A model generated the notes under the pieces. It saw only the letters and a program-made list of their open reading frames with translations. It searched no databases and was not told the origin of the DNA. Made by a program: the position numbers and the translations under genes. From the NCBI RefSeq assembly GCF_017599385.1, contig NZ_JAGFPK010000001.1:2462030-2526029 (forward strand): a stretch of 64,000 nucleotides of DNA, given 5' to 3'. The number at the start of each line of letters is the position of its first letter. Within the stretch, counting starts at the first letter, position 1. This stretch comes from Ciceribacter sp. L1K22. Lineage in GTDB: Bacteria; Pseudomonadota; Alphaproteobacteria; Rhizobiales; Rhizobiaceae. Shown piece by piece: positions 33,674-45,508 of this stretch.

Positions 33674-33952
33674 ATGACCCAAGTAGTCACAGTGTCGGCC
33701 CATACCGCCGCCTATGCGTCGGAGGCCGTGAAAAAACCGATCCGGTCTCCTCGCAAGACCGATGTCCAGGACAATATGCGCGCGGTCGTCAACAACGCCG
33801 CCGAGGGCGAGGACGTCTGGAAGACGGCACCGCTGAACATGGTGCAATCGTCCAAGCTCAGCCTAGATTTCCTGAGCGCGAACCAGTCGCGGCACGAGCA
33901 GCAGGCAACGCTGAAGCAGACGATCGACGCCTACAAGAACAGCACGACCTGA
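33674..33952 (+). CDS. Small protein of unknown function
   Basis: 92 aa, soluble, no signal peptide, no cysteine, with basic N-terminal half (KKPIRSPRKTD) and a Gln-rich C-terminal half. Followed by a strong terminator, which supports a real gene. The 230 bases upstream are AT-richer than the surroundings and may hold its promoter. I do not recognise it. Confidence 0.65.
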   Translation: MTQVVTVSAHTAAYASEAVKKPIRSPRKTDVQDNMRAVVNNAAEGEDVWKTAPLNMVQSSKLSLDFLSANQSRHEQQATLKQTIDAYKNSTT

Positions 33953-33974
33953 CCTGCCAAAAGGGGGTTCGGCA

Positions 33975-34008
33975 AGGCCGCGGCCTGACTGACCGCGGCC
34001 TCTTGTTT
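33975..34008. terminator. Rho-independent terminator
   Basis: Perfect 9-bp stem AGGCCGCGG / CCGCGGCCT with loop CCTGACTGA, followed by CTTGTTT, 23 bases after the stop of the 92-aa gene and just before the convergent copper gene end. Confidence 0.8.
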
Positions 34009-34012
34009 GGTA

Positions 34013-35020
34013 TCAGTTCTTCTTGCCGGCAGCCGCCACCGGAAGCATGATCTCCACCTCGCCCGCGTTCTGGAAGACCAGCTTCACCGGAACAGTTGCG
34101 CCTTCGGCGAACGGTTCCTTGACCTCCATGAACATCATGTGAAGTCCACCAGGCTTCAACTCCACGGTCTGCCCGGCCGGCAAAGGAATGCCGTCCGCCA
34201 GTGCACGCATCTTCATCACCTCGCCGACCATCGCCATTTCGTGCAGTTCGACGCGACCGGCATTCGGCGATTCCGCCGACACCAGAACGTCGTCGTGATG
34301 ACCGTTGTTCTTGATGGTCACGAAGCCGCCGCCGACGGGCTGTCCGGGCAACATCGCCTTGGTAAAGCCGGCCGTCAGTTCCAGGTCACCGACCGTAACG
34401 GGAGTGAAGCTACCGGGGTCGGCTGCCGCGGCCATATCACCGTGCCCGGCATGGGCATCGTGGGCGCCGTGCGCTCCATGGCCTGCATGAGCGTCTTCGG
34501 CCGGATCGGCGGTCACGATCTTCAGAACGGGCGCCGGGTTTTCCAGAGAATGCGGATCGACACCCGCCGCAGCGACCTCGGTCCAGCTGACCTGCGCATC
34601 CGAGCCGCATAGCTGAACAGTCGGGAAGGCGAGGCCCGCCTCGTCGGCTTCGGCGACCTTCCCGTAAATCACGAACGTATCGTAGAAATTATCCGGCAGT
34701 TCGCCGTTCTTCCAGCGGATTTCCACCGGACCGGAGGTGATCTGCGTGCGGTGATTGTCATAGGCTTTCTGGTAGTCGCCGGTGATCACCTCGATTTCCC
34801 AGCCGGCTTTGGGCTGCGGCTTGGCGGAGATGAAGCCTTCCGGCAATTTGATCTGGACCTCGTTGGTCGCCTTGCCGTCGCAGCCGTGCGGCACCTGCAG
34901 CGCCGCGGCGACATAGGAACCGACCTTCACCGGCTGGTTCGCGAAGGTGGCGTGGGCGAGCGCCTGGCCGCCGGTGAGCGAAACGAGCGCGGTGGCGCCG
35001 AGAAGAAAAGTGGTTTTCAT
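34013..35020 (-). CDS. Fused YcnI-like (DUF1775) and PCu(A)C copper-binding periplasmic protein
   Basis: 335 aa. Signal peptide ends at QALA22, so the mature protein starts with His23, the position used by YcnI to bind copper. Residues about 23-170 are the YcnI/DUF1775 domain. A His/Gly/Ala linker (HAGHGAHGAHDAHAGHGDM, about 178-196) leads to a PCu(A)C domain (about 205-330) with His260/Met262, Met271 and His294/Met296, the H-M...M...H-x-M copper site. Likely delivers copper to cytochrome oxidase or buffers it in the periplasm. A downstream partner of the DUF2946-like gene at 35102. Confidence 0.87.
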   Translation of the reverse strand: MKTTFLLGATALVSLTGGQALAHATFANQPVKVGSYVAAALQVPHGCDGKATNEVQIKLPEGFISAKPQPKAGWEIEVITGDYQKAYDNHRTQITSGPVEIRWKNGELPDNFYDTFVIYGKVAEADEAGLAFPTVQLCGSDAQVSWTEVAAAGVDPHSLENPAPVLKIVTADPAEDAHAGHGAHGAHDAHAGHGDMAAAADPGSFTPVTVGDLELTAGFTKAMLPGQPVGGGFVTIKNNGHHDDVLVSAESPNAGRVELHEMAMVGEVMKMRALADGIPLPAGQTVELKPGGLHMMFMEVKEPFAEGATVPVKLVFQNAGEVEIMLPVAAAGKKN

Positions 35021-35101
35021 GGGTGTTCTCCGTGTCCGGCCGCCCTGCGACGTCACCGGATTTGCCGCAAGGCGGCGATTGATCATCGTTTGCATTGAAG
35101 A

Positions 35102-35476
35102 TCAGGAGAACGTCGGCGGCCCGCGCGACCGGGGCAGAGAAAGCGCATCAACGGTGACATGGGCCACGACGTCGGAAAGGCCATTGTCCAGACATTTAAA
35201 GCTGTCGATCAGCCATGACTCGTCGTCAGGCAGCGGCAGAAGCGTCGAGCCGCCGATGAGGCAGGCCTCGCATTTCGCCATGTCATGGCCTGGATGCGGC
35301 AGGCCCTCGTCACCGATACAGAGATCGGCATAGGTTCCGTCGGGAAGGAGGAGCGCAGCCGTATCGAACGCCGCGAGCGCGACACGCGGCGGAGTATGTG
35401 CGAGCCCCAGCGACAGCATCGCGATCGCGCACAAAAGGCGCGTCATCGTCCCGACCATCGCAATTGTCTTGCCCAT
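35102..35476 (-). CDS. DUF2946-like small exported protein, copper-linked
   Basis: 124 aa. Hydrophobic N-terminus (signal or anchor, about 10-35), then a Cys/His pattern: DLCIGDEGLPHPGHD followed by KCEACLIGG. This resembles DUF2946-type proteins often next to YcnI/PCuAC genes. Cys and His are spaced as in metal-binding sites (inference). About 80 bases upstream of the copper fusion on the same strand, so probably one operon. Confidence 0.7.
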   Translation of the reverse strand: MGKTIAMVGTMTRLLCAIAMLSLGLAHTPPRVALAAFDTAALLLPDGTYADLCIGDEGLPHPGHDMAKCEACLIGGSTLLPLPDDESWLIDSFKCLDNGLSDVVAHVTVDALSLPRSRGPPTFS

Positions 35477-35608
35477 TTCCGCAGGCCCTCCGGCAGCCCT
35501 CCTTAGCCGGAATCAGTCGGCAAGGCAAAATCGAAAAGGGGCTGCGACAAAGGAACACAAAACCGTCTCTCGCTGTTTGTCGTTCATCAACAACCAGAGG
35601 AGAAACCA

Positions 35609-35791
35609 ATGCCCGCAAAATCGAAAGCCCAGCAGAAAGCAGCCGGCGCCGCCCTCTCGGCCAAGCGTGGCGATACCCCGAAGGAAAAGCTCAAGGGGGC
35701 CTCGAAGAGCATGGCCGAATCCATGAGCGAGAAGGAGCTTGAGGACATGGCGGAAACGAAGCGCAAAGGTCTTCCGGACAAGAAAGACTAA
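35609..35791 (+). CDS. DUF3008 family small basic protein
   Basis: 60 aa: begins MPAKSKAQQKAAGAALSAKR and ends KRKGLPDKKD, the whole length of the DUF3008 family. Highly charged and probably disordered; function unknown. GAGGAGAAACC precedes the ATG. Common in rhizobia as a stand-alone gene. Confidence 0.85.
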   Translation: MPAKSKAQQKAAGAALSAKRGDTPKEKLKGASKSMAESMSEKELEDMAETKRKGLPDKKD

Positions 35792-35902
35792 GCGCCACAT
35801 TCGGCACGCGCACGCCCCCGCGTACGATGCGACGAAAATTGTGCTGGCGACGACATTTGCCCCTTGCCAAGCGCCGGGTCCCGTCGATAATGGCGACAAC
35901 CC

Positions 35903-36060
35903 GTTGGGAGAACCGGTTCGATCCGGTGCCGAAGGAGCAACCGCCCCGGAAACTCTCAGGCCAAAGGACCACGGGTGCCGACAGGACTCTGGAGAGACGT
36001 CACCCGAGTATGTGTGACGCGCCGAAGGGATAACAATCTCAGGCGAAGGGACAGAGGGGG
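35903..36060 (+). ncRNA. Tandem glycine riboswitch
   Basis: Two aptamers in series before gcvT. The first (about 35905-35995) has GGTGCCGAAGGAGCAA, AAACTCTCAGGCCAAAGGACC and ACTCTGGAGAG. The second (about 35996-36060) has GCGCCGAAGGGATAACAATC, TCAGGCGAAGGGACAG and AGGGGG. Paired aptamers binding glycine switch on gcvTHP when glycine is abundant. The 70 bases to the gcvT ATG hold the expression platform and CGGAGG ribosome site. Confidence 0.93.
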
Positions 36061-36130
36061 CTCAATGAACCGGTGCGCGGGAATCGTGCGCCAATTTTGA
36101 GCCAGCGCGCTTCGCGCCAATCCGGAGGCC

Positions 36131-37273
36131 ATGGTGGACGACACCGTTCCGCTGAAAAAGACCCCGCTCCACGCCCTTCACCTGTCGCTTGGCGCCCGTA
36201 TGGTACCCTTTGCCGGCTATGACATGCCGGTGCAATATCCGATGGGCGTCCTGAAGGAGCATCTTCATACCCGCACCAGCGCCGGCCTCTTCGACGTGTC
36301 CCACATGGGCCAGGTGCTTCTGCGTGCGAAGTCCGGCCGATACGAAGACGCCGCCCTTGCCCTGGAGCGTCTCGTTCCCGTCGACATCCTCGGACTGAAG
36401 GACGGGCGCCAGCGCTATGGTTTCTTCACCGACGCGAACGGCGGCATCCTCGATGACCTGATGATCACGCACCGCGGCGACCATCTGTTCGTCGTCGTCA
36501 ACGCCGCCTGCAAGGACGCCGACGTGGCGCACATGAGGGCGCATCTGTCCGAAACCTGCAACATCGAACTGCTTGAAGACCGCGCCCTCATCGCCATCCA
36601 GGGCCCCCGCGCCCACGAAATCGTGCCGCAGATGTGGGCCGGTCTCGACGCGATGAAGTTCATGGACATGCGCGAGGGACCTCTGCACGACATAGACTGC
36701 ATAGTCTCCCGCTCGGGCTACACCGGGGAGGACGGCTACGAGATCTCCGTTCCCGCAGACCGCGCGACCGAACTGGCCGAGATTTTCCTCAGCCACCATG
36801 CCTGCGAGGCGATCGGCCTGGGCGCCCGCGATTCGCTGCGGCTGGAGGCTGGCCTCTGCCTCTACGGCAACGACATCGACACCACCACCTCGCCCGTCGA
36901 GGCTGGCCTGGAATGGGCGATGCAGAAAGCCCGTCGCAGGGGCGGCGAACGCGAAGGCGGCTTCCCCGGCGCGGACCGCGTGCTCGCCGAGCTTGAAGAC
37001 GGCGCCACGCGCCGCCGTGTTGGCCTGAAACCTGAGGGTAAGGCCCCCGTCCGCCCTCCGGCGAAACTCTTTGCGGACGCGGAAGGCTTGAACGAGGTCG
37101 GCCATGTCACCTCGGGCGGCTTCGGCCCGACCGTCGAAGGTCCCATCGCGATGGGCTACGTGCCCACGGCGCTCGCCGCACCCGGCACGCAACTCTTCGC
37201 CGAGGTTCGTGGCAAGTATCTGCCCCTAACCGTGACCGCCCTGCCCTTCGTGACGCCCGGCTACCGGCGTTAG
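36131..37273 (+). CDS. gcvT: Glycine cleavage system T protein (aminomethyltransferase)
   Basis: 380 aa. [20 protein letters not shown] (about 20-40), [13 protein letters not shown] (about 50-62), [13 protein letters not shown] near 195, and [20 protein letters not shown] near 232 are GcvT signatures for tetrahydrofolate binding. It moves the methylene group from the aminomethyl-lipoyl H protein to THF, releasing ammonia. First gene of gcvTHP, under the glycine riboswitch. Confidence 0.96.
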   Translation: MVDDTVPLKKTPLHALHLSLGARMVPFAGYDMPVQYPMGVLKEHLHTRTSAGLFDVSHMGQVLLRAKSGRYEDAALALERLVPVDILGLKDGRQRYGFFTDANGGILDDLMITHRGDHLFVVVNAACKDADVAHMRAHLSETCNIELLEDRALIAIQGPRAHEIVPQMWAGLDAMKFMDMREGPLHDIDCIVSRSGYTGEDGYEISVPADRATELAEIFLSHHACEAIGLGARDSLRLEAGLCLYGNDIDTTTSPVEAGLEWAMQKARRRGGEREGGFPGADRVLAELEDGATRRRVGLKPEGKAPVRPPAKLFADAEGLNEVGHVTSGGFGPTVEGPIAMGYVPTALAAPGTQLFAEVRGKYLPLTVTALPFVTPGYRR

Positions 37274-37317
37274 CCGCCACCAGCATTTTTTTCCCTATCC
37301 CACCAGAGGACAACACA

Positions 37318-37676
37318 ATGATCAAATTCACCGCCGAACACGAATGGCTCAAACTCGACGGCGACGTCGCGACCGTCGGCATCACCCGTCATGCCGCCGA
37401 CCAGCTGGGCGATCTTGTCTTCGTCGAGCTTCCGGAGGTCGGCGCGACATTCAAGAAGGATGGTGAAGCCGCCACCGTCGAGAGCGTCAAGGCCGCATCG
37501 GACGTGTTTTGTCCGCTCGACGGCGAGATTGTCGAGGTCAACCAGGCGATCGTCGACGACCCGTCGCTGGTCAATTCCGATCCGCAGGGTGCTGCCTGGT
37601 TCTTCAAGCTGAAGCTCGCCAACGTGGCCGATGCCGACGCCCTTCTCGATGAAGCCGCCTACAAAGAGCTGATCGC

Positions 37677-37680
<4 letters not shown>
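37318..37680 (+). CDS. gcvH: Glycine cleavage system H protein
   Basis: 120 aa. The lipoyl-lysine lies in VESVKAASD (Lys58), with [20 protein letters not shown] at the N-terminus. It shuttles the aminomethyl intermediate between P, T and L proteins. Preceded by AGAGGACAAC; its stop overlaps the gcvP start (ATGA). Confidence 0.97.
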
Positions 37681-40541
<2,861 letters not shown>

Positions 40542-40556
40542 GGCTTGCGCAACATC

Positions 40557-40582
40557 GAAACGCCGCCCCAGGGCGGCGTTTC
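40557..40582. terminator. Bidirectional terminator between gcvP and the ABC importer operon
   Basis: GAAACGCCGCCC - CA - GGGCGGCGTTTC, a perfect 12-bp inverted repeat with T-rich end on both strands, 15 bases after gcvP and 25 bases before the end of the convergent ATPase gene. Confidence 0.88.
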
Positions 40583-40606
40583 TCGTCAAGCAACTTGCGA
40601 CGCAAC

Positions 40607-41368
40607 CTATCGCAGATAATGAATATGCGGCCGGCCGTGATGGGCCGAAGCCTCCACCCGCGCGTCGACGGCAAAAACCCGCCGAAGCAGGTCTTCCGTC
40701 AGCACGTCCTCGGGTGATCCAAAGGCCACGATCCGTCCGTGATTCAACACGATCAGCCGATCGCAGAACATGGCGGCGTGGTTGAGGTCGTGAAGTGCGA
40801 TGATGCTGGTGACCGGCAGACCGGCGACAAGCCGCAGAAGCCCGATCTGGTGCTGGACGTCGAGATGATTGGTCGGCTCGTCGAGGATCAGCTCTCGCGG
40901 GCTTTGTGCCAGTGCCCGCGCGATATGCGCCCGCTGCTTCTCCCCACCCGAAAGGCTCTGCCAGCCGTCGTGGCGCTTTGCCGACATCCCTGCCCTTTCA
41001 AGCGCCTCCTCGACGGCCACGTCGTCTGCCGCAGTCCAGCCGGCGAACATCCAGCGGTGCGGAAAACGACCAAGCTTGACAACGTCGACGACCTGCAGAT
41101 TGGCATTGGTCGCAGCATGCTGCTCGACAAAGGCGACCCGTTGCGCGATCGCTCGACGGGCGGTCTCGCGGATATCCCGGCCTTCGATCAACACGCGGCC
41201 GGCGTGAGGCGTCTTCAATCCGGCGATCAGCCTTAGAAGCGACGTCTTTCCGGACCCATTCGGACCGAGCAGGCCCAGCATCTCGCCTGGCCGCGTCTCG
41301 AACGAGACCCCGTCGAGGATCGTCTTCCTGCCGATCTTCCAGCCGAGATTTTCAACCGAGATGCTCAT
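40607..41368 (-). CDS. Iron-complex-type ABC importer, ATP-binding protein (FecE/BtuD family)
   Basis: 253 aa. Walker A GPNGSGKTS (about 35-43), signature LSGGEKQR (about 140), Walker B ELILDEPTNHLD, switch His in ALHDLNH. Energises the permease encoded just upstream (ATGA overlap). The long open frame extends upstream inside the permease gene; ATG at 41368 is the natural start. Confidence 0.92.
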   Translation of the reverse strand: MSISVENLGWKIGRKTILDGVSFETRPGEMLGLLGPNGSGKTSLLRLIAGLKTPHAGRVLIEGRDIRETARRAIAQRVAFVEQHAATNANLQVVDVVKLGRFPHRWMFAGWTAADDVAVEEALERAGMSAKRHDGWQSLSGGEKQRAHIARALAQSPRELILDEPTNHLDVQHQIGLLRLVAGLPVTSIIALHDLNHAAMFCDRLIVLNHGRIVAFGSPEDVLTEDLLRRVFAVDARVEASAHHGRPHIHYLR

Positions 41369-42405
41369 GACACGCGCTGGAACCGATAGAGGATGACCGA
41401 GAAGAAGGGGACGCCGACAAGCGCCGTCACCACACCGATCGGCAGAATCTGCTGCGGCACGAGGATGCGGGAGGCGATGTCCGCGAGAACCATGAATACC
41501 GCCCCGCCGACCGCGCAGGCCGGCAAGAGCCTGATGTGCAGCGGCCCCACGAGGAAGCGCACGGCGTGCGGGACGACGAGCCCGACGAAACCGATCGAAC
41601 CGACCATGCTGACGATCGTCGCCGTCATCGCCGCCGTCAGCGAGAAAAGCGCGATCCGCGAGCGCCCGACATTGACGCCGAGCGCCGCCGCCGCCTCGTC
41701 GCCGAACGCGAAGGCATCGAGAACGCGTGCATAGAGCAGACAGATGACGAGCCCGCATCCGACCACGACGGAGACGACCGCGAATTCCGGCCAGCGCACG
41801 CCGCCGAAGCTGCCAAGCAACCAGAACATGATGTCGCGCGCCTGCTGGGCGTTTGCTGATGTGGTCACGATATAGGAGGTCGCGGCGTTGAAGAGCTGCG
41901 ACGCGGCAACGCCGGCGAGAATGGTCCGGTCGGCGCCACCACGGGTGCCGTTGGAGAGCAGTGCCACGAACAGGAAGGCGGCGAAGGCGCCTGCGAAGGC
42001 GCCCGCCGAAAGCGACACCGCCCCTGCCCCGAGTCCCAGGATCACGATGGCCACCGCCCCCGTGGACGCTCCGGCGGAAATGCCGAGCACATAGGGTTCG
42101 GCGAGCGGGTTGCGCAGCAGCGACTGCATGATCGCGCCGGACAGCGCGAGCCCAGCGCCGCAGAAGGCCGCGACCAGCGCCCGGCTCAGCCGATAGTCCC
42201 AGATGACGGTCTCATGAATGCGGTTGAGCTCGGCCGTGGTCCAGCCGAGCTTGTTGGTCACCGCGTAGAAGGTCGTCTGCAGTGGGATCGGCAGGTCGCC
42301 GATCCCAACGCTTGCGGCCACGGCGAGCGCCACAGCCCCGAGCGAGGCCAGAAGCAGCGCCCAGAACGTGAAAGCGCGGTTGCGTGTGGCCGTCAGCGTG
42401 CTCAC
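41365..42405 (-). CDS. Iron-complex-type ABC importer permease (FecCD/BtuC family)
   Basis: 346 aa from a GTG that overlaps the binding-protein stop (GTGA). About ten hydrophobic segments. Family motifs: DYRLSRALVAAFCGAGLALSGAIMQSLLRNPLAEPYVLGISAGAS (seen in part), GSFGGVRWPEF and GFVGLVVPHAVRFLVGPLH. Transports siderophores, haem, cobalamin or other metal complexes; one permease gene, so a homodimer. Confidence 0.9.
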   Translation of the reverse strand: MSTLTATRNRAFTFWALLLASLGAVALAVAASVGIGDLPIPLQTTFYAVTNKLGWTTAELNRIHETVIWDYRLSRALVAAFCGAGLALSGAIMQSLLRNPLAEPYVLGISAGASTGAVAIVILGLGAGAVSLSAGAFAGAFAAFLFVALLSNGTRGGADRTILAGVAASQLFNAATSYIVTTSANAQQARDIMFWLLGSFGGVRWPEFAVVSVVVGCGLVICLLYARVLDAFAFGDEAAAALGVNVGRSRIALFSLTAAMTATIVSMVGSIGFVGLVVPHAVRFLVGPLHIRLLPACAVGGAVFMVLADIASRILVPQQILPIGVVTALVGVPFFSVILYRFQRVS

Positions 42406-43421
42406 TTGAGAAGACCGAGTGCCTTCAGCTGTTCGGCCACCTGTTCCGCCCCATAGACGGTGCGGATCGTCGGGTTCATCGCCTGGCCGTCCATAACGAC
42501 GATCGCCTTGTTCTGCACCGCCGGCATCTGGCTGGTAGCCGGATCGGTCGTCAGGAACTGGATCTTGGCCTCCGGCTTGTCGAGTTCCCACCGGTTGCGG
42601 TCAAGGCTTGCGACGACGATAACGTCGGGATTGGCGGCGATGATGCCCTCCCATCCGACCGTCGGCCACTCCGCTTCGGTGGTGATCGCGTTCGTTCCGC
42701 CGAGCAGGTCGGCAATGAAGCCTGAGGCGCCGTTCTTGCCACCCAGATAGGCTTCGGCCGACGGCGAAGGGCTGGAGAACCAGAAAACGTAGGAAAGCTT
42801 CTTGCCGTCCTTCGGCGCCGCTGCGCGAAGTGCTGCCTCGCGGGCCTTGAAGTCGGCGATCAGTGCCTGGCCGCGATCGGCAACATCGAAAATCTGCGAC
42901 AGCTCGTCGATCTCCTTGTAGAGCAGGTCCATACTCCACAACGCCTTGCGGCTACCGTACATATCCGACTTGCCGTCCGTCGCAAGGCAGGTGCTCGGCG
43001 ACAGGTAGCTCGGCACGCCGACCTTGTCGAAGTCCTCGCGCTTGGCGACCTTGCTGTCGGGTCCGACAAGGCTCGGCAGGGCTGACGCCACGAAATCCGG
43101 GGTCTCTGCAAGGATCGACTCGAACGTCGGGAACTCGACCGTCAGAAGCTTGACCTTGGCATTGGCTTCCGCGAGCTCCGGCAGCACCTTGCTCGGCCAG
43201 AAGGCCGTCCCGGCCATCTTGTCCTCGAGACCGAGCAGCAGCAGGATTTCCGCGCTGTTCTGCCCAAGCGCGACCGCCCGTTCCGGCGCCTTCTGGAAGG
43301 TGACCTGGACACCACAATTCTCAAGCGTCAGAGGGTATTCCGTCGGAGTAGCCGACGCGGCTCCAGCAAGTAGACCGATGGTCACAAGGGTGGAGGCGGC
43401 GAGCGTGCGGGCAAAAATCAT
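42402..43421 (-). CDS. Periplasmic binding protein of an iron-complex-type ABC importer
   Basis: 339 aa. Signal peptide of about 23 residues (ends ASA), then a class III binding fold: KAPERAVALGQNSAEILLLLGLEDKMAGTAFW and the second lobe with GWEGIIAANPDVIVV. Contains two cysteines (ENCGVQV, TCLATDG). Ligand unknown: siderophore, corrinoid or another chelate. A perfect-looking palindrome lies 60-80 bases upstream. It heads the operon with permease and ATPase. Confidence 0.85.
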   Translation of the reverse strand: MIFARTLAASTLVTIGLLAGAASATPTEYPLTLENCGVQVTFQKAPERAVALGQNSAEILLLLGLEDKMAGTAFWPSKVLPELAEANAKVKLLTVEFPTFESILAETPDFVASALPSLVGPDSKVAKREDFDKVGVPSYLSPSTCLATDGKSDMYGSRKALWSMDLLYKEIDELSQIFDVADRGQALIADFKAREAALRAAAPKDGKKLSYVFWFSSPSPSAEAYLGGKNGASGFIADLLGGTNAITTEAEWPTVGWEGIIAANPDVIVVASLDRNRWELDKPEAKIQFLTTDPATSQMPAVQNKAIVVMDGQAMNPTIRTVYGAEQVAEQLKALGLLK

Positions 43422-43761
43422 CGGGATAAATCCTAGTCGGTTGTCTGTCCGCAGGCCTATAGTTCCGGGCGCGACAGAAAACAAGATAATAACAATCATG
43501 TTTCTATGCATTGCCGGATGCGGGACGCGCGTTGTGGGTGGAAAGATGGCGTCGCAAGACGCTGACACGCCTCTCCGTTCGAAACGGACCGGGCAATCCG
43601 CCGCTCTCTCCCGCTCCCTGAAACCGTAGTCAGGTCGATCGTTTACACGGCACCGACCTCGAGAAAAACGAAATGCGTAACCAGCTTATTCTTGCCGGCA
43701 CTATGGCACGGTCCGGTGGAACTCTACCCCGAGTGAAGGGCTTCCGCTTGTCATTCGGCCG
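43422..43761. other. Divergent intergenic region upstream of the ABC importer
   Basis: 340 bases without a supported gene. It is AT-rich near 43475-43510 in contrast to its surroundings, where an inverted repeat lies (separate entry). No riboswitch motif (B12 box, THI box) is visible. The remainder presumably holds promoters of the importer and of the YqaA-like gene. Confidence 0.5.
43480..43502. promoter_or_regulatory. Candidate operator upstream of the ABC importer
   Basis: AACAAGAT - AATAACA - ATCATGTT, arms matching at 7 of 8 positions, 59 bases from the binding-protein start. It does not fit an ICE/Irr box or a textbook Fur box, so the regulator is unknown. A metal-responsive Fur/Zur-type protein is one possibility. 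Confidence 0.4.
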
Positions 43762-44313
43762 ATGTCGATGCAAGACAGCGACTATCCCGTCAAGCAGAGC
43801 CCTTTGACGAATGCCGCACGCCCAAAACATTATCCGCCCGAATGGTGGAAAAATATCGGAACCGTCGGCGTGAGCGGCGGTATGGGGGCGTTATTCGGGC
43901 TTTTTTCCTCTGCCTTTCTGGCGGCCACCCTCCTCCCGGCGCAGTCGGAATCCGTGCTTGTTTACCTCGTTCTTGCCGGCGGCCATCCGCTCGCTCTGCT
44001 GGTGACCGTTGCGAGCCTCGGCAATGTTCTCGGCTCCGTCGTCAACTGGTTTCTCGGGCGCGGTCTTGAACGGTATCGCGACCGTCGCTGGTTTCCCGTC
44101 TCGCATGCGGCCCTGGAGCGGGCGCAGCGCTGGTATGCCAGGTACGGCCGCTGGTCGCTGTTGGCGAGCTGGCTTCCCGTCGTCGGCGACCCGATCACGG
44201 TGGTCGCGGGTGTGCTGCGCGAACCGTTACCGACCTTTCTCGCACTCGTCACTCTGGCCAAGGTCGGACGGTATCTCGTGCTCGTCGCCGCCACAGCGGG
44301 CTGGATGTCCTGA
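43762..44313 (+). CDS. YqaA-like / DedA-related (VTT domain) membrane protein
   Basis: 183 aa with about four hydrophobic segments. SSAFLAATLLPAQSESVLVYLVLAGGHPLALLVTVASLGNVLGSVVNW and YGRWSLLASWLPVVGDPITVVAGVLR (each seen only in part here) are the two re-entrant-helix segments of VTT/YqaA proteins. Lipid scrambling or ion homeostasis is proposed for the superfamily; no specific role known. A second in-frame ATG lies two codons downstream. Confidence 0.85.
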   Translation: MSMQDSDYPVKQSPLTNAARPKHYPPEWWKNIGTVGVSGGMGALFGLFSSAFLAATLLPAQSESVLVYLVLAGGHPLALLVTVASLGNVLGSVVNWFLGRGLERYRDRRWFPVSHAALERAQRWYARYGRWSLLASWLPVVGDPITVVAGVLREPLPTFLALVTLAKVGRYLVLVAATAGWMS

Positions 44314-44439
44314 AGACTGAACGTCAAGAACTAGCCCCGGCTCTCCGGATGATCACCGGAGGCACCACGTCCAGGTCGCTTGCCTTTCGCTTCCGGCTTC
44401 GACATAGCTCACCCTCACCATCGAGGCGAAGGCGCATCC

Positions 44440-45360
44440 ATGTTCGTTTCCGAAACTCTGGCCATCGGCTCCGCCGCCTGCATCGCGGCAAGTTCCATGT
44501 TCGTCAATGAACTGAACGGCCGGGTTCCATTGATGCGGCTGACGCGCTGGCAGCTCACCTCCGCCTTTCTCTTCACTGCCATCGCGGCGACGATGACCGG
44601 CGGCTGGAATACGCTCGGTCCATGGCAGATCTGGGCACTGATCGGCTCCAGCATAGCCGGCATCGTTGTTGCGTCCACAACCTATTTCGCGGCGATCTAC
44701 ACGGCCGGACCGCGCGTAACGGCGCTGCTCTTCTCCCTTGCGTCACCCTTCGCGCTGCTGTTCGGCTATGTGGCTCTGGGAGAGACGATCTCCGGCCGCC
44801 AAGGCGTCGGTGTAGCGCTCATCCTGACCGGGATCCTCATTGCCATCGGCGTACGCCGCCGACGCCCAGCCCCCATGATACCGCTCGCCGACCAGAAGCC
44901 TATCGAGGCACCGGCACCGCAAAGCCCGCCGATATCGCTGCTTGGGACCGCGCTTGGCGTTGTTACCGCTTTCGGCCAGGCATTCGGCAGCCTGCTCGCT
45001 CGACCGGCAATGGCATCCGGGGTTGAACCGTTTGCGGCGATGGACATCCGGTCAGGCTTTGCTGTCCTTGTGTTCTGGGCTCTTCTCTTCATTCCTGCCA
45101 TCCGGCGCGAAGGCGGAAGATTCCGCCTCGGCGACCTCGGACTTGCCGCGACCGCAGCATTTTTCGGCACCACCCTCGGCATGTCCCTGCTGATGGCAGC
45201 GCTGGCGGGCGGCAATGTCGGCATCGTCTCCACCCTTTCTTCCATGACGCCGATCGTCATCCTGCCGATGGTATGGCTGCGCAGCCGGAAGATGCCGCGG
45301 CCACACGCATGGGTCGGCGCCGCGCTGGCGATCGCGGGAACGGCGCTCATCAGTCATTGA
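44440..45360 (+). CDS. EamA-type DMT-family transporter
   Basis: 306 aa, ten hydrophobic segments in two EamA repeats (about 5-140 and 170-305) separated by a polar Pro-rich linker near 150-170. Typical ends of repeats: SLASPFALLFGYVALGETISGRQGVGVALILTGILI (part). ATG at 44440 follows GAGGCGAAGG; the frame is open 20 codons upstream with no hydrophobic content. Exports an unknown metabolite. Confidence 0.87.
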   Translation: MFVSETLAIGSAACIAASSMFVNELNGRVPLMRLTRWQLTSAFLFTAIAATMTGGWNTLGPWQIWALIGSSIAGIVVASTTYFAAIYTAGPRVTALLFSLASPFALLFGYVALGETISGRQGVGVALILTGILIAIGVRRRRPAPMIPLADQKPIEAPAPQSPPISLLGTALGVVTAFGQAFGSLLARPAMASGVEPFAAMDIRSGFAVLVFWALLFIPAIRREGGRFRLGDLGLAATAAFFGTTLGMSLLMAALAGGNVGIVSTLSSMTPIVILPMVWLRSRKMPRPHAWVGAALAIAGTALISH

Positions 45361-45508
45361 CGGCCAAAGATGCAAAAAGCGGGAATGTATCTTCCTTAAA
45401 ATGCAGTGTTTTCAAGAAATGCTTCGCTCACCTCGTCTTTTCAGAGTTTGCTAAAACCTTCATATTATCAATGGAGCCCTGACCGTTCTGTGCATCGGGG
45501 GGCAAGGA

